A DNA stretch of 64,000 nt from Lunularia cruciata (GCA_948567375.1 OX419758.1:52519001-52583000); one strand, 5' to 3'. Numbered from the stretch's first letter, positions 13,505 through 24,901 are shown. The notes: generated by a model from the sequence alone, not told the origin. Made by a program: numbers and translations.

Positions 13505-14226
13505 TGTAATACCAAGAGCTAGCCAAATGATCTAGATGTGAAATTTGGTTTGATAACATCTAGAATTATGTTATACATGATGGTCAAAATAGATCAGATA
13601 GAAGTACCACCAAAAGAGTACTTCTACTAATGGGGCAAAAACCAAAATAGACTTGAAAACCTTAGAACCAATAGCTAGACATATGATTTTAGGTGAGAAT
13701 TGGTTTGATAACATCAGGAAGAATGTTACACATGATGGACTAAACAGATCAAAAAGAGGTATCACCAAGAGGGGACTTCTACTAATAGAGTAGGAACCAA
13801 AATATGCCTAAAATCTTTGAAGGCAATTTTGGAGGCCTAAACGGATGGGTTAGGCCTAAAAAATGTGCAGATTCCCCCCCTCCCATCAGAAAGAAGGTTG
13901 GCCTTCCCTCCCTCATGGTTTGTCATGTTGAGAGCTTTCCAATGGTACCTTACCCATGTGATTCTAAGATTCCTACAAGAAGATTCCCTCCAATCAAAGC
14001 TTGTTTGACCAAACCGGATAGACCAACATGTCACCCATCCAAGTAAGTGATCCAAGGGTGGAGCTTGCTAACATATCACCTATCTGTGTGCTTAATCTTG
14101 TGGTGGTTCTTCCTTGGAGGAGATCCTCTTTGTCTATATAATAAAGAGAAGGTGCTCCTTTGGGGCATCAAATGTTTGAGTGTGAAATATGTGTTTTCTC
14201 TCTTCTCTTGTCCTCATATTATAACA
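13505..14226 (+). mobile_element. Solo LTR S1 (family S), perfect TSD
   Basis: This 722-base element starts TGTAATACCAAGAGCTAG and ends TATTATAACA. It is flanked by the exact 5-base direct repeat GAAGG (13500-13504 and 14227-14231), the hallmark of an LTR-retrotransposon insertion. Only one LTR is present, so the internal part was probably lost by LTR-LTR recombination. A homologous, similarly sized copy is S4 at 28488, an inverted copy is S2 at 21896, and an older single-unit copy is S3 at 22841. The first third is an internal tandem duplication of about 165 bases (units starting near AGCTAGcc and AGCTAGac). A TATA-like TCTATATAATAAAG lies near 14134. Confidence 0.88.
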
Positions 14227-14426
14227 GAAGGTCAAGTGAAATTTGAGGGCAAAGGAGAAGAAGATTGCACCTCAACAAACAACAAACAAAAATTTGGGAG
14301 AACATGGTTTCAAGGAGGCATGAGAGAGAAATCAAGAAGGAGCGGGGTTTGAGCTCAGAGTATTTGAAGGGATAGGACAAGAAGAGAGCACATTCTAACA
14401 TGAACAAGGTTTGAGGTAGGCACATG

Positions 14427-14445
14427 GGAGAGAGAGAGAGAGAGG
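14427..14445. repeat. (GA)n microsatellite
   Basis: A short GA run within a purine-rich stretch that continues downstream of solo LTR S1. Confidence 0.75.
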
Positions 14446-14446
14446 A

Positions 14447-17420
14447 TTTGTTCAAGGAAATAGAAAGGATAGGACTATAAAGCATTTCCAAACAAGGACT
14501 TGCAATTAAAAAGTTGGAATATGAGGGGTCTCTTGACATGAGAAGGATGAATGGCAGAGCTTTGAATCAAACAAGAGAAAAGACCGTTATAAAGGACACA
14601 AGAGACAATGGAAGAAAGGCAAGAGAAGCATTGTTGATAAAAATTTAGATTACCACAATTGGCGGAATATGCCAAATATATCCATCCATCTTTCGAGGAA
14701 TCAACAAAATAATTTGGTTGATAGATTTCCATTTCCATGTTGACTATTACACTTGTATAAAATAGAGCTGGTTAGATAAGCATTAAGTGAGTACAGTGGT
14801 GGAAATGATCCATGAAATGAACCTTGATGCACTTGAGCTTAAAGTCATACTTGGGATAGAATACCCTACACACAATGTAAGATATCTCTTCCAATTTCTT
14901 TTTGCAATTTATGTTTCTCAATTTTTGCAATTTTTATTGCTCTTTCAATGTCTAGAATTTTTGTCTTCATGTTTTGTATCTGCAATTTCTATTTGAATGT
15001 TTTTTGTGCAATTTTTCTTCAATTTTTCACAAGTTATTGTCCATATTCCTTCTCGATCCCAACCCAACCATGGTGCTAAACTTAAAACCCTAACCCATCC
15101 CCAAAAAACCCCAAATAACCTTGTCATTTTTTCCTTTGGAACCAACAAACCATGCTTTCATTCCGTTCACTCTTCCTGCCCCGACTCCCAAACCTAGATC
15201 CTTAACCCACACCTAACAAACTCTAGAACAACCCAATCATTTTTTTCTTGTCATTATTTTCCCTATGAAGAAAGCTCAATCAACCTCATATTTTTGGACT
15301 TCCTCCACCACCAAACCACAATTTGATGCAACCAGACCCTAAATAGATTTCAACAAGCCCATATGTCTAGAATAATGTTCCAAATAAACCGTCTAAGGAT
15401 TATACATAAGAATGATTGTTAGGCAATCTTAATGAAAATAATAATTGTTGTTGGTAAAAATATGGCCTTAAAGTCTTATTCTACTCTCATTCTTTTAAAA
15501 AACAAAATGCTGATATCTTAGTATATCATATATTGATTGGCTAAGAATTAATTTAAATTATCATGAATTTTTACTAATAAATCAAACTATTGTATTTCAA
15601 TAAGATTTTTGGTCTAAGGAGTTCTTTGATCCAATTGAGATGATATAGGTGCATTGTAACCAATTGATAATCAAATTTATCAAAGTTAAAATTTTCTTTG
15701 GATTAATTTACTAATCCCAACTCAAAAAAAGCTTAACTTACTTTCTCCTTATGACAAATACTAAAAAAATTGACAATCTATCTACTTGTCATAATTGAGC
15801 TAAGATCAATTGTTGCTCCAAATTGTTGGTGGTCCTAGGTCTTGGATCAATGGCTAGGATGTACAGACCTGCAACTCAACTCTAGAGTTAAGTAATGAGA
15901 GTCATTATTTGGACCCGTTGTCTGTGTATGGCTCTAAACAAACCTTCTAGAACAAGGTTTTGGATGAACTCCCTTCTAGGAAGAAGTTATTGAGCCTCCC
16001 TCTTTCATGGTTTCCATGAGAGGGTTTCCCACCAAACCCATTTTTTTCATTTCCAAGCATTTGTTGGAAACACTCTTAGATTCAAAACCAAAAAGTTTGG
16101 AACTTGTCATTAGTTCCATAAGTTTGGAACTTGTTATAGGGTTTGTTAAGAACCCTCTCAAATTTAGATGCAAAAAGTTTGGAGCTTGACATTATAGTTT
16201 GTTGGGAACCCCCTCAGATTTAGATCCAAAACCTTCTATCATAAGGGTTTGATGGGAACATTCTCCAATTCAGATCTAGAATTTAGATTTAGATGTTGGT
16301 CCTTGATACACACAATGGCTGAGAAACATAAGACATCGGCAAACAAATACCAACTCGTCATCACTTGTGTTTAAATATACATATGTGATGACTAGAATGA
16401 CCAGAAGTTCTACTTCTGTCATCACGTGTGTTTTATAATGTATATGTGATGATTGCTAAAGTGGACCTTCTCTTGAAAGGTGCACTGCATAGCACCATGT
16501 TATTGATTCATTTTCATAAAAGAACCTTATATTTTTCATCTACCAATTCAACTTTGTTTATAGTTTGGGTAACTATCAATTAAGTTTTTAATTCATTTTG
16601 TTACCTCGGACCTCTTAGTACCAAATGTTTAGAAATCTTGGGCCAGCCTTGGGAAACATATGCCAAAAGTGGATAAATTGGGGATTTGTATCTATTTTCT
16701 CATGCTAAAGAACTAGAAGATGAATAAGAACAAATATGAGCAATTTTCTAACCGATGAAACCATGGAAGCTTGAAGAATCGATGCATGTTGTTTGTGGTT
16801 ATGTGGTAGGTAATTTAGTGAACTAAGTTTGCTAGCACATGTGATATGGGGACCTATTTAGGTCCTATTAATTGCAGGCTATTCTCTCTGATGGCATCCA
16901 AGAGATGGCATCCAAGAGGCCTTTGTGCTAGGAAGGGAGAGTTTGGGGAAGGGGAGTGCTATTCCTTATTCATGGGTGTAGGATTGGTTTCATGTTAGAG
17001 ACCTCACCATGAGGAGATACCTTGCATGGAATGTATATACCCATCATGGTGGTTGTTTTTTTAGTTGTTGAGTTCAATCCTTGAGCCAGCTCATAGATCC
17101 AAGTTAATCCATGGCTATCTTTCTCTTCATGTGAAGAGCAAGGTTGAGTGCTTTGTAGAGGACTATAATTGGGTGTACCACTGATGTGGTGGGTGTTGAG
17201 GCAAAGCTAACATTTCTCTAGAAGCAACTCATGCACCCCAATGTAAAGTGGTTCAAGATGAATTTTGTTGGACAACTCTTTACTCATCTTTTTTTGGAGA
17301 GTAGCATAGAAGTAGTACCCTAGTACCACTAGGAGCAATGTTTACCATGATACTTTGGTGGAGGATCCTAGCCTACATGGTAGAGATGTGAGAACTCATG
17401 ATCCTCCCTTTTAGGAGCAC
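14447..17420. other. AT-rich DNA without recognised gene
   Basis: No coding family was recognised on either strand. There is a loose repetition around 16080-16230 (AAGTTTGGAACTTGTCATTAG-like words followed by GAACCC.CTC) and a pair of small hairpins at 16357-16452. The stretch ends at the target-site duplication of element C1. Confidence 0.5.
16357..16452. repeat. Two adjacent small stem-loops
   Basis: GTCATCAC at 16357 pairs with GTGATGAC at 16385. A second GTCATCAC at 16418 pairs with GTGATGAT at 16445, and the loops are similar in both (TGTGTTT..AT.TA.ATAT). The pair looks like a duplicated inverted repeat. Role unknown. Confidence 0.55.
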
Positions 17421-17933
17421 TATAACAATATGGAGTATAGAAATGAGTTAGTCAAGACTAACAAAATAACAAATAGGCCAACTTAGCTTAGAATATTCTA
17501 GAAGTATCTAGGAAGCTTCTTGGTACCTTCCAAGTATAGGATAACATGCATGCCAAGTGGTGACTCAAAGGAGAAAGCTCCTTGGGAAGCTTCTTGGCTA
17601 GCTTATCTTGCACGCCAAGTAGGTGGCTTCTAGAAGGAAGCTTATTGGGAAGCTCCTAGCTAGCTTAGCTTGTATGCCAAGTAGGCAGCTTCTAGCATGA
17701 AGCTTCTTGAGACGCTTCCAAGTTAGCTTGACTTGCACTCTACAAAAATAGCTTTGAGAAAGCTTCTTGAGAACCTTCTCAAGGGTCTTGTATGATTCCC
17801 TTTAAATACCAAAGCCCAAGATCATGCTAGGCATTTGGAATTTCCCTCATTTCCCTCATTCAAATATCCCAATGTGATCTTCCACTAGGGTATTTCATTC
17901 TCATATTTCTCTCCTTGATCTTGGTCTTTTACA
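17421..17933 (+). repeat. 5' LTR of C1
   Basis: The LTR starts TATAACAATATGGAG (family consensus TGTAACA) and ends GGTCTTTTACA. It carries several AAGCTTC/GAAGCTT palindromes and one perfect three-unit heat-shock-element-like site (GAATATTCTAGAAG at 17491). A TATA-like CTTTAAATACC lies about 310 bases downstream of that site. Confidence 0.85.
17490..17504. promoter_or_regulatory. Heat-shock-element-like site in C1 LTR
   Basis: GAAtaTTCtaGAA fits the nGAAnnTTCnnGAAn consensus bound by heat shock factors. The equivalent site is retained in the 3' LTR (21132-21144) and in C2 (36069-36081). Function is inferred from the motif only. Confidence 0.5.
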
Positions 17934-17950
17934 TTGGTATCAAAGTAGGA
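17934..17950 (+). promoter_or_regulatory. Primer-binding site, initiator tRNA-Met
   Basis: TTGGTATCAAAGTAGGA directly follows the 5' LTR and differs by one base from TGGTATCAGAGCAGG-type sites complementary to the 3' end of plant initiator tRNA-Met. C2 carries the undamaged form. Confidence 0.8.
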
Positions 17951-18309
17951 TTAGGATGGATGGAATTTATGGACCACCAAATTTATTTATGCCAAACCAT
18001 TGGAATTTTTGTATCCATTTACTACCCAAGCATCATTTCACTCAATTCATCATCTCACACTTTGGGTAAATTTTTTTGAATGCAATCATGTTGTTCAATG
18101 AACCCTTGCTACTTCCAATTGTAACTTATGGAGAATGGTGGATGTGTTGCAACTATATGTTGACTTAGATCAACTATAGGTAGTTTGATAGAGTAGTAGT
18201 CAAGGTAGCAATGCTTAAGGTTATCATTGCCATGTAATAATAAATCAAGCACCTTACTTGACTGTTGGCAAAATGAGATCATGAATGACAAGAGAGGGTA
18301 GATAGAGTA

Positions 18310-18990
18310 CCATTTTGAGAAGGGAAAGAGCAAATCCAATTTCCAAAGCACAAGTTATTTGAAGGCAAGAATCTCCCAAGTGTAGTGGAAAATTTTGTGT
18401 TTGATTGCAAATGTTATTTTGAAGCTACAAATCTTCAAGATGAACAAAAATAGATTCTCTAATCCAATTGGCTAGAATCCAAAATGGATTCTAGCCAATT
18501 GGATGGAGTAGCAAAGTTATGGTGGCAGTTTTAAGTGGAATGAGCTGAAAATTTTTTTGTTGTACCACTCTTGATATGAGCAGAATTCAAAAGTGCACTA
18601 ATTGGTTCATTCCAAGCTATGAATGCCACATAAGTTGCACAAGATAGGTTGGAAGAGTTGAAGCATATTGGCTTTGTAAGAAGCTACATCATGCAATTCC
18701 AAAACACCATCATGCAAATTCCAAAAATATTGGAAGGTGAAGTTCTGGATCAATTTGTGAGGGGCTTGAAGTCACAAACCAAACTAGAGGTGATTCCAAA
18801 ACACTTGGAGGAAGCCATGCAAATAGGTTAACACTTTGATTCCTTGGTTGCAATAACTTGGTCTTGACCTCAACCTCCATAGAACCTACTAATACACTAC
18901 ACACAAGTAGAGGAGCCAACACCAATGGAGATTGATGCCACCCAATGGAGACCACTTGGTGCTACAAATAGAGAAAGATTATGATAAAAT
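18310..18990 (+). pseudogene. C1 gag remnant
   Basis: Translated pieces align in order with the Gag of sibling C2: LFEGKNLPSVVENFVFDC, then YFEATNLQDEQ, then the segment around QLDGVAKLWWQF, then a helical block ending in the HLEEAMQI segment. The zinc-knuckle region begins (a DYDKMVVFFVA segment) but its cysteines are not preserved. Just after this, the sequence jumps to the RNase H region, which defines the deletion junction at about 19010. A 19-base inverted duplication interrupts the frame at 18462-18504. Gag would form the virus-like particle, but this copy cannot. Confidence 0.75.
18462..18504. repeat. Perfect 19-bp inverted repeat, 5-nt loop
   Basis: ATCCAATTGGCTAGAATCC (18462-18480), a loop AAAAT, then its exact reverse complement (18486-18504). 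The right arm corresponds to the normal gag sequence, so the left arm looks like a local inverted copy that produced a hairpin. Confidence 0.85.
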
Positions 18991-19009
18991 GGTGGTTTTT
19001 TTTGTTGCC

Positions 19010-21058
19010 AAATTGAAGATCCACTATTATGTTCATTTGATTGCACCATTGACCAATGTCTTGGGGAAGAACTTGAGCTTTCAATGGACCACCAAGCACA
19101 AAGAAGCATTCCAAAAGTTGAAACATATGGTGTCTTCAAGACCCATTCTTCAACATATGACACTCAACTACCTTTTTTGGTTGCTTTTGATGCTTCTAAC
19201 TTTGTGATTGGAGCTATGTTGTAGTAGGAATCCCTAGATGGGTTACATCCCATTGCCTTTGTGTCTCACTAACTAAATACCATAGAAAGGAATTACTTTG
19301 CTTGAGATTGAAAATAACTAGCAATGGTATATCTCACTTAAATATAGAGGCATTTTCTCTTGAGGAAACAAGTGATCATGCAAACAATCATAAACCCTTA
19401 TTGCAAACATTACATTTGGAACACATGAAGAGTCTACATAATTAATGGGAGGAACCACTATACTTGTTTGACATCAAACTAGAACATAAACCTGGTCAGT
19501 TCCATGTTATCCCCAATGCCCTATCATGACAACCTAATTTTAAGTCTCTTCCTCTCATCACGATAGCAATTATGATGGTGTTAGTCAACTCTAAAGTCCA
19601 AATTGAGTTTAAGATAGCTTTACAACAAGATCCCTTCTTTTAAATGGTCTAGGTTTATCATGCATTATGAAATAAGGAATAAAACACCTTTTCCTTCAAG
19701 GAAAGCCTTTTATTTTTTGAGAACTTGTTCTATTTTCCAACCAAGTGTGATCTCCAACTTGTGTGCCTTCCAAAATTCCATGACTTACCAATTGCTGGTC
19801 ACATGGGTGTAGATAAGACCTAGAGTTCCCTACAATGCCAATGGCAGAGGCCCAACATGGCAAGAGATGTTTGAAATTTTATCCAATCTTGTGAGCTGCC
19901 AATGCAACAAGACCAACAACCAAAAACCAAGTAAAATCCTTCAACCACTCCCCATCCTATTTGCTTGATAGGAACATGTGAGCTTAGATCTCATCACATC
20001 CTTACCCAAGACAAATCAAGGTCACACAACATCATGATGTTTGTGGGTAGGCTTAATACACAAATCTATTTGGCACCAACCTTTGATATAGTGGATGGTC
20101 CAACATTGGCCCAAATCTACTTTGACTATATCTTCAAGCATCATTGGATACCTTGTGTATTCATCTTTGACCATGCTATTTGTTTCACCAAAAATTTTTG
20201 GCAAGCACTCTTCCAAATACTCAACACCAAGCTTGCTTTGTCCAAGCTCTATCATCATCAAACTGATGGACAAACTAAACATACAAATTGCATCTTGGAG
20301 GATATGCTTTGTATCTTTATCACCATACCAATTGAGATAAGTGTCTTGCAATTGCTGAGTTTGCCAACAATAATTCCAAACAAGCAAGCATCAAATTCTT
20401 GCACTTCTTCCTTAATTTTGGCCAAGATCCACTTGTTCTAGGTTCCCTTCTTGCTCTCCTTCCATCTCATGTTCCTCATACTTCCACCTTCTTGACCACC
20501 ATATCCCAATCCTTACAACAAGCCAAATCTCATCTCCTTGTTGCTCAAAATTGTAAGAAAATGTTTTTGAACCAACACCATCATGATCTCACCTTTCAAC
20601 TTGGTGATAAGGTCATGCTTTTTTCTAGTAATCTACCCCTTCCACTTGATACCCAAGTCCATAAACTTGCTCCTAATTTGAGAGGTCCATTTGATGTCAC
20701 CCAAATCATTTCTCTTGTTGCTTATCGACTTGCCTTGCCTTCTCATATGCAAATCTTTCACATTTCCAAGTTGAAACCCTTTGTTTCTAATCCATTATCC
20801 TTATCCTCTCATGGCGAACCCCCTCCTCCTCTCAAGCCTATCAACAATCATGAAGAGTATGAAGTTGATCATATCCTTGCATGTCGTTACATTCAAAATG
20901 GCCGCCAACAACATATTGAGTACAAGGTCCTTTAGAAAGAGTATCTCCTTCATGATACCACTTTGGAACTCCTTTCTCCTCTCCAGAATGCACAAATGAC
21001 CATCTAGAAGTTTGAAGCTTCAATGATGACAAGGATGTCACCAACTAGCAATGATGGA
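19010..21058 (+). pseudogene. C1 RNase H - integrase - chromodomain remnant
   Basis: Starts inside the reverse transcriptase thumb/RNase H linker (IAPLTNVLGKNLSFQWTTKH, 19040-19100), which in C2 lies about 1.5 kb downstream of gag. RNase H pieces follow, then a His/Cys integrase zinc region (about 19740-19950). The integrase core holds a FDHAICFTKNFWQALFQIL segment and HHQTDGQTKHTN, in which the catalytic Glu is Lys. A GPF module (NLRGPFDVTQIISLVAYRL, about 20680) precedes a chromodomain (YEVDHILACRYIQNGRQQ and following, about 20855-20985) whose WKGY motif is damaged. The chromodomain identifies a chromovirus. Multiple stops and frameshifts are present. Confidence 0.82.
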
Positions 21059-21061
21059 ATA

Positions 21062-21559
21062 TGTAACAATATGGAGTTTACCAACAAGATAGTCAAGACT
21101 AAAAAAGTAGCAAATAGGCCAAATTACCCTAGAATATTCTAGAAGCATCTAGGGAGCTTCTTGGTACCATCCTATTATTGGATAATGTGTATGTTAAGTG
21201 GTGACTCATAGGAGAAAGCTTCTTGGGGAGTTTCTTGGCTAGCTTAGCTTGCACACCAAGTAGGTGGTTTCTAAAAGGAAGTTTCTTAGCTAACTTAGCT
21301 TGTATGCCAAGTAGGCAACTTCTAGCAAGAAGCTTCTTGAGAAGCTTCCCGGTTAGCTTCTTAGACTTGCATTCTAAGAAAGCATCTTTGAGGAAATTTC
21401 TAGAGAAGCTTCTCAAGGGCCTTGTATGCTTCCTAATAAATACAAAAAGCCCATGCTTATGCTAGGCATTCAAAGTTTCCCTCAATCAAATGCCCTAATG
21501 TGATCTTCCACTCTAGTCTTTCATTTTACTATTTCTCTCTTTGATCTTTGTCTTTTACG
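21062..21559 (+). repeat. 3' LTR of C1
   Basis: Begins TGTAACAATATGGAG and ends GTCTTTTACG. It is clearly homologous to the 5' LTR but well diverged, indicating an old insertion. It keeps the GAATATTCTAGAAG heat-shock-like site at 21132. Confidence 0.85.
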
Positions 21560-22840
21560 AGGACCCTATCTTAGAGGGTGGAGTTGTGAGTAGAGGTGAG
21601 GAGATATTGCAATTACCCATTGTATGGCATGGACATGTGGATGGTAACATGTCAATTGGTCATGGACTACTAGAGTTAATGGAGATCAAGTTTTGCACAA
21701 AGGAGTTTGTCTTATGGAGAGGAAGAGAGATCTAGTTGAGCAAGAGGGTCAATTTAGGACCCAAGAGAGTGCACACGTTCAAATGATAGGTGAGTTAGAT
21801 AGGGTCGTGTAGAGAGATGTGCTCATGCCAAGGAGGCTCTACTTGATGACAAGTTTTATTAGAGTTATATATTACTATGGGATTGTGTAATGTTCCAAGG
21901 ATAGTAGAGAAACACAAAAGAGAAAACATAAGTTTTACACTCAAACTTTGGTGCCCCAAGGGAGCACCTTCTCTTTATTATATAGCCAAAGAGGATCTCC
22001 TACAACAATGCTCCACCATAGGATTAGGTACATGGATAGGTGACTTGTCAATGAGCTCCACACTTGGATTACTTTCTTGGATGGGTGACATGTCAATCTT
22101 GGTCCTATCTGGTTGGTCAAATAGACTTTAATCACAAGGAATCTTTTAGAGAATCTTCTTGTAGGAATCTCAAAATCACATGGGTGAGGTATCTTTGGAA
22201 AGCCCCATTGAGACAAACAGGAGGAGGGAGAGCTAGCCCTCTCTTCATGGAAGAACAAATTGTGCACATTTTTAAGCCCTGATTCATCCATTTAGGCCTC
22301 CAAAACTGCCTTTGAAGTTCAGGCCTATTTTGGCTTCTGCCCTATTAGTAGAAGTGCTCTTTTGGTGATAATTCTACTTGATCTACTTAGTCCATCATGT
22401 GTATCATCCTGCCAGATGTCACCAACCCAAATTCTACCTTTAGATCATATGTTTAGCTATTGATTGTAAAGTTTTCAAGCATGTTTGGTTTTTGGCCTAT
22501 TAGTAGAAGTATTCTTTTGGTGATACCTCTATCTGATCTAATTTTTTTATCATGTATAACATCCTCCTAGATGTTACTAAACCAAATTTCATCTCTAGAT
22601 CATATGTCTAGCTATTGGTATTATAGATTGTTAGAAGAGTCTTAGAGAGCTTATAAGAAGTTTGAGTGCATGGACATTTAGGTAGGTTTGTAAACTCAGA
22701 CTAAATTCACAAAGAGTATCACTTACCATACTCAAATACACCATGTCTAGAGTGAGGCTCAACCTATTGATGTAGAGATGCAGTACCATGCAACACAAAC
22801 CGAGTCTCCTATACATAGAGAATCTATTGGAGAGCCTAAT
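21560..22840 (+). other. Degraded coding-like DNA around solo LTR S2
   Basis: The flank into which C1, S2 and S3 inserted. Short frames with coding-like texture appear on the forward strand, for example MSIGHGLLELMEIKFCTKEF near 21650, but none extends far and I recognise no family. Removing S2 joins 21895 to 22631. This may be the upstream part of the pseudogene described at 22770-23824. Confidence 0.35.
21896..22625 (-). mobile_element. Solo LTR S2 (family S, inverted), perfect TSD
   Basis: A 730-base inverted relative of S1: on the minus strand it begins TATAATACCAATAGCTAGAC and ends GGAACATTACA. Flanking 5-base repeats GATTG (21891-21895, 22626-22630) are exact. It has the same internal duplication (two AGCTAG-led units) as S1 and S4. 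Confidence 0.87.
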
Positions 22841-23824
22841 TATGATCCCAACAGCTAGAAAAATTAGCTATAGGTGAAAATTGGCTTGGTAATATCTTTA
22901 GAAATGTTATACATGAAGGTCTAAGTAGATTAGATAGAGGAGTTACCAAAAGAGGATTTTCACTAAAGGGTAGAGATTGAAACACACCCAAAACTTTAGA
23001 GCTCATTTTTAGAACTAAACAAAAGAATTAGGCCTCAAAACAAGAAATATTATCTCCCATCCCTCCCTCTTTTTTGTCTTTTTGAGATCTATCCAATGGT
23101 ACTTCTTCCATGCTATTTTGAGCATCCTTTATAAAGATTCCTAAAATATTTCTTTTGGTAAAACTTGTTTGACCAACCAAATAGAATGAGGGTTGACATA
23201 TTCCTAATCCATGTATCTAATCTAAGTGTGTAGCTCCTTTGGAGTGGATCTTCTTTGCTATATATATAAAATTAATAAAGATACAATACTCCTTTGGGGT
23301 ATGAAATTTTTTGGTAGTTCCAATCTTGTGTGCTTCTATCGTTGGGCTATTACACTAATGTGATTGAGCAACATATGGATATTATAGGTTGGAGACCCCA
23401 ATCCTTAAATGATCTGGCATCCCCATCCCACTTTGCACATCCATGTGAGGAGATAAAGTGGCTTGAGGCAAGGAGGATGACACGAGAGCAAGATTTTTGA
23501 GACTTACTAAGCTGGGAGAGACCATGACCAAAGTTTATTCCACACATAGTGTATGCTCATGAGAGAAGGATTGTCAAGCCATTTGTAGTGTTGCATCTAG
23601 ATTGCTTGGACACTGGAATTTTAGTGATAGTAGTTAGAGTTATTTTAGTAGTTTCTCAGAGACTACTTTTTGGCGGTCAGATTTTGTGTTTGGGGTATTG
23701 ACTTCATGATGGTGCCCATTGTCACTTTGCTCCGCTTGCACCATCAAGTGTGTCGTTAGTGGGACCATTAGGGTTCAGACCTAGCTTGAGTCTAGGGGGT
23801 AAACTTTCAAAGTGCAGCTCTAGA
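22770..23824 (+). pseudogene. Unknown protein-coding remnant upstream of element D
   Basis: If solo LTR S3 and one copy of its CTAAT duplication are removed, a single forward frame runs for about 200 codons, from roughly 22770 across the insertion to 23824. It has only three in-frame stops, all TGA. It includes RESIGEPN joined to VIEQHMDIIGWRPQSLNDLA, then CEEIKWLEARRMTREQDF, HIVYAHERRIVKPFVVLHLD and HDGAHCHFAPLAPSSVSLVG. I do not recognise the family. A CTAGGGGGTAAA purine tract near its end could be a polypurine tract, so this may be the 3' coding end of a neighbouring retroelement sharing the terminal repeat at 23825. A disrupted host gene is the alternative. Confidence 0.55.
22841..23354 (+). 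mobile_element. Solo LTR S3 (family S, single-unit form), perfect TSD
   Basis: A diverged 514-base relative of S1, starting TATGATCCCAACAGCTAG and ending GGGCTATTACA. It is flanked by exact CTAAT repeats (22836-22840 and 23355-23359). Unlike S1, S2 and S4 it carries the AGCTAG-led unit only once, which accounts for most of the size difference and suggests the ancestral form. Confidence 0.83.
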
Positions 23825-24033
23825 GAGCTCACTTCTTTGATGATGAGCCTCTGAGTTCCTGACTATGGTGGACAGAGGCGGCAAGCATCACCTGGATTCT
23901 CTTAGCTAGAGTGGTGAGGCTTGACTGTAATTATTGTCCAATTGTTGGCAGTTAAAAGAGTGATAGATCAAGTACTGATCTGAGTTGAGTTGAGTTGAGT
24001 TGAGTTGAGTTGAGATGGTAAACAATCTGATTA
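23825..24033 (+). repeat. 5' terminal direct repeat of element D (probable LTR)
   Basis: Matches 47015-47211 at roughly 85 percent by eye, from GAGCTCACTTCT through CTATGGTGGACAGAGGC and TTGACTGTAATTA to AAACAATCTGATTA. It contains a GTTGA pentanucleotide run longer than in the other copy. Exact LTR ends, a primer-binding site and a target duplication could not be fixed, and a purine tract just upstream leaves open that this is another element's 3' LTR. Confidence 0.6.
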
Positions 24034-24214
24034 CATTAGAGAAGTGAAGTCAGAGGGAAATTGGGTGCAAGAACTTTGAGTGTTGGTGGTATCTCCAAGC
24101 TTGGTGGATTGTTGGTAGCTCAATTCAAAGTTCAATTTTTCCCTAGTGTGCAAAAGCTCATTCAATTGATGCAGATTTGGCAATAAGGCAGATGGTGTGT
24201 GGAAGCAATGGTCA

Positions 24215-24522
24215 ATTTTTGAGCACAGAAGGAGCAAATTTTGAGCAATGGTTGTGATTTTGAGCTCAAGAGGTGAAGGCATGACCAATTTGTTGCGAGT
24301 TGGGCTCAGAAAGTCAAATTGAAGGTGGAGTTGAGAAGCTATTCTCATGAAATTGTGATATGGAGAAATTTTTGAGCACAAAAGGAGCAAATTTTGAGCA
24401 GTGGTTGTGATTTTGAGCTCAAGAGGTGAAGGCATGACCAATTTTTTGCGAGTTGGGCTAAAAAAGTCAAATTGAAGGTGGAGTTGAGAAGCTATTCTCA
24501 TGAATTTGTGATATGGAGAAAC
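24215..24522. repeat. 2 x 154 bp tandem repeat in D leader
   Basis: The unit from TTTTTGAGCACAGAAGGAGC to GTGATATGGAGAAA occurs at 24215 and again at 24369 with few differences. It sits in the untranslated stretch between the terminal repeat and gag. Confidence 0.75.
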
Positions 24523-24901
24523 TTGTGTTTTCAATTTGGCTTGAGTGAAAAGTTAGCAAGGGATTTGGCAGTCAGTCAACTTTAGGGTTTATGTCAAATT
24601 TTGGCTGCATTTTACATCAGATTTTGGCCAAATTTGGAGCAGTTTTGTTGTTTGGCCAAATTTGGAGAAGTTTTGCTAGTTTGGAGGACTTTTGCAAGTT
24701 TGAAGGAGGTTCGAAGTGGCAAGAAGAAAGGCCTCATTTGGCTGAATTTTGGCATTTATAGGCATAAGGCTATGTGCTATGAGAGGTTACAAAGGCCTGG
24801 AAGGGCTAGCAAGCCAGCATGGTGGCATGAGGCTAGCTAGTTTAGAGTAGATCTTGGTCATTGGTTGGAAAAATTTGCCTTTCCTACTAGATTGTGCACA
24901 A

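Larger units (their letters stand above)
17421..21559 (+). mobile_element. Chromovirus C1, internally deleted Ty3/gypsy element
   Basis: This LTR retrotransposon is bounded by LTRs at 17421-17933 and 21062-21559. Imperfect 5-base target duplications flank it: AGCAC at 17416-17420 and AGGAC at 21560-21564. Next to the 5' LTR is a primer-binding site for initiator tRNA-Met. Internally, decayed Gag passes directly into the RNase H region, so protease and most of the reverse transcriptase are missing compared with sibling copy C2. Integrase and a chromodomain follow. Many stops, frameshifts and clear LTR divergence make this an old, dead, non-autonomous derivative. Confidence 0.85.

Noticed and set aside
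24031-24534. Minus-strand open frame of about 167 codons in the D leader
   Set aside because: It arises from the 154-bp tandem repeat (the translation repeats itself) and shows no domain.
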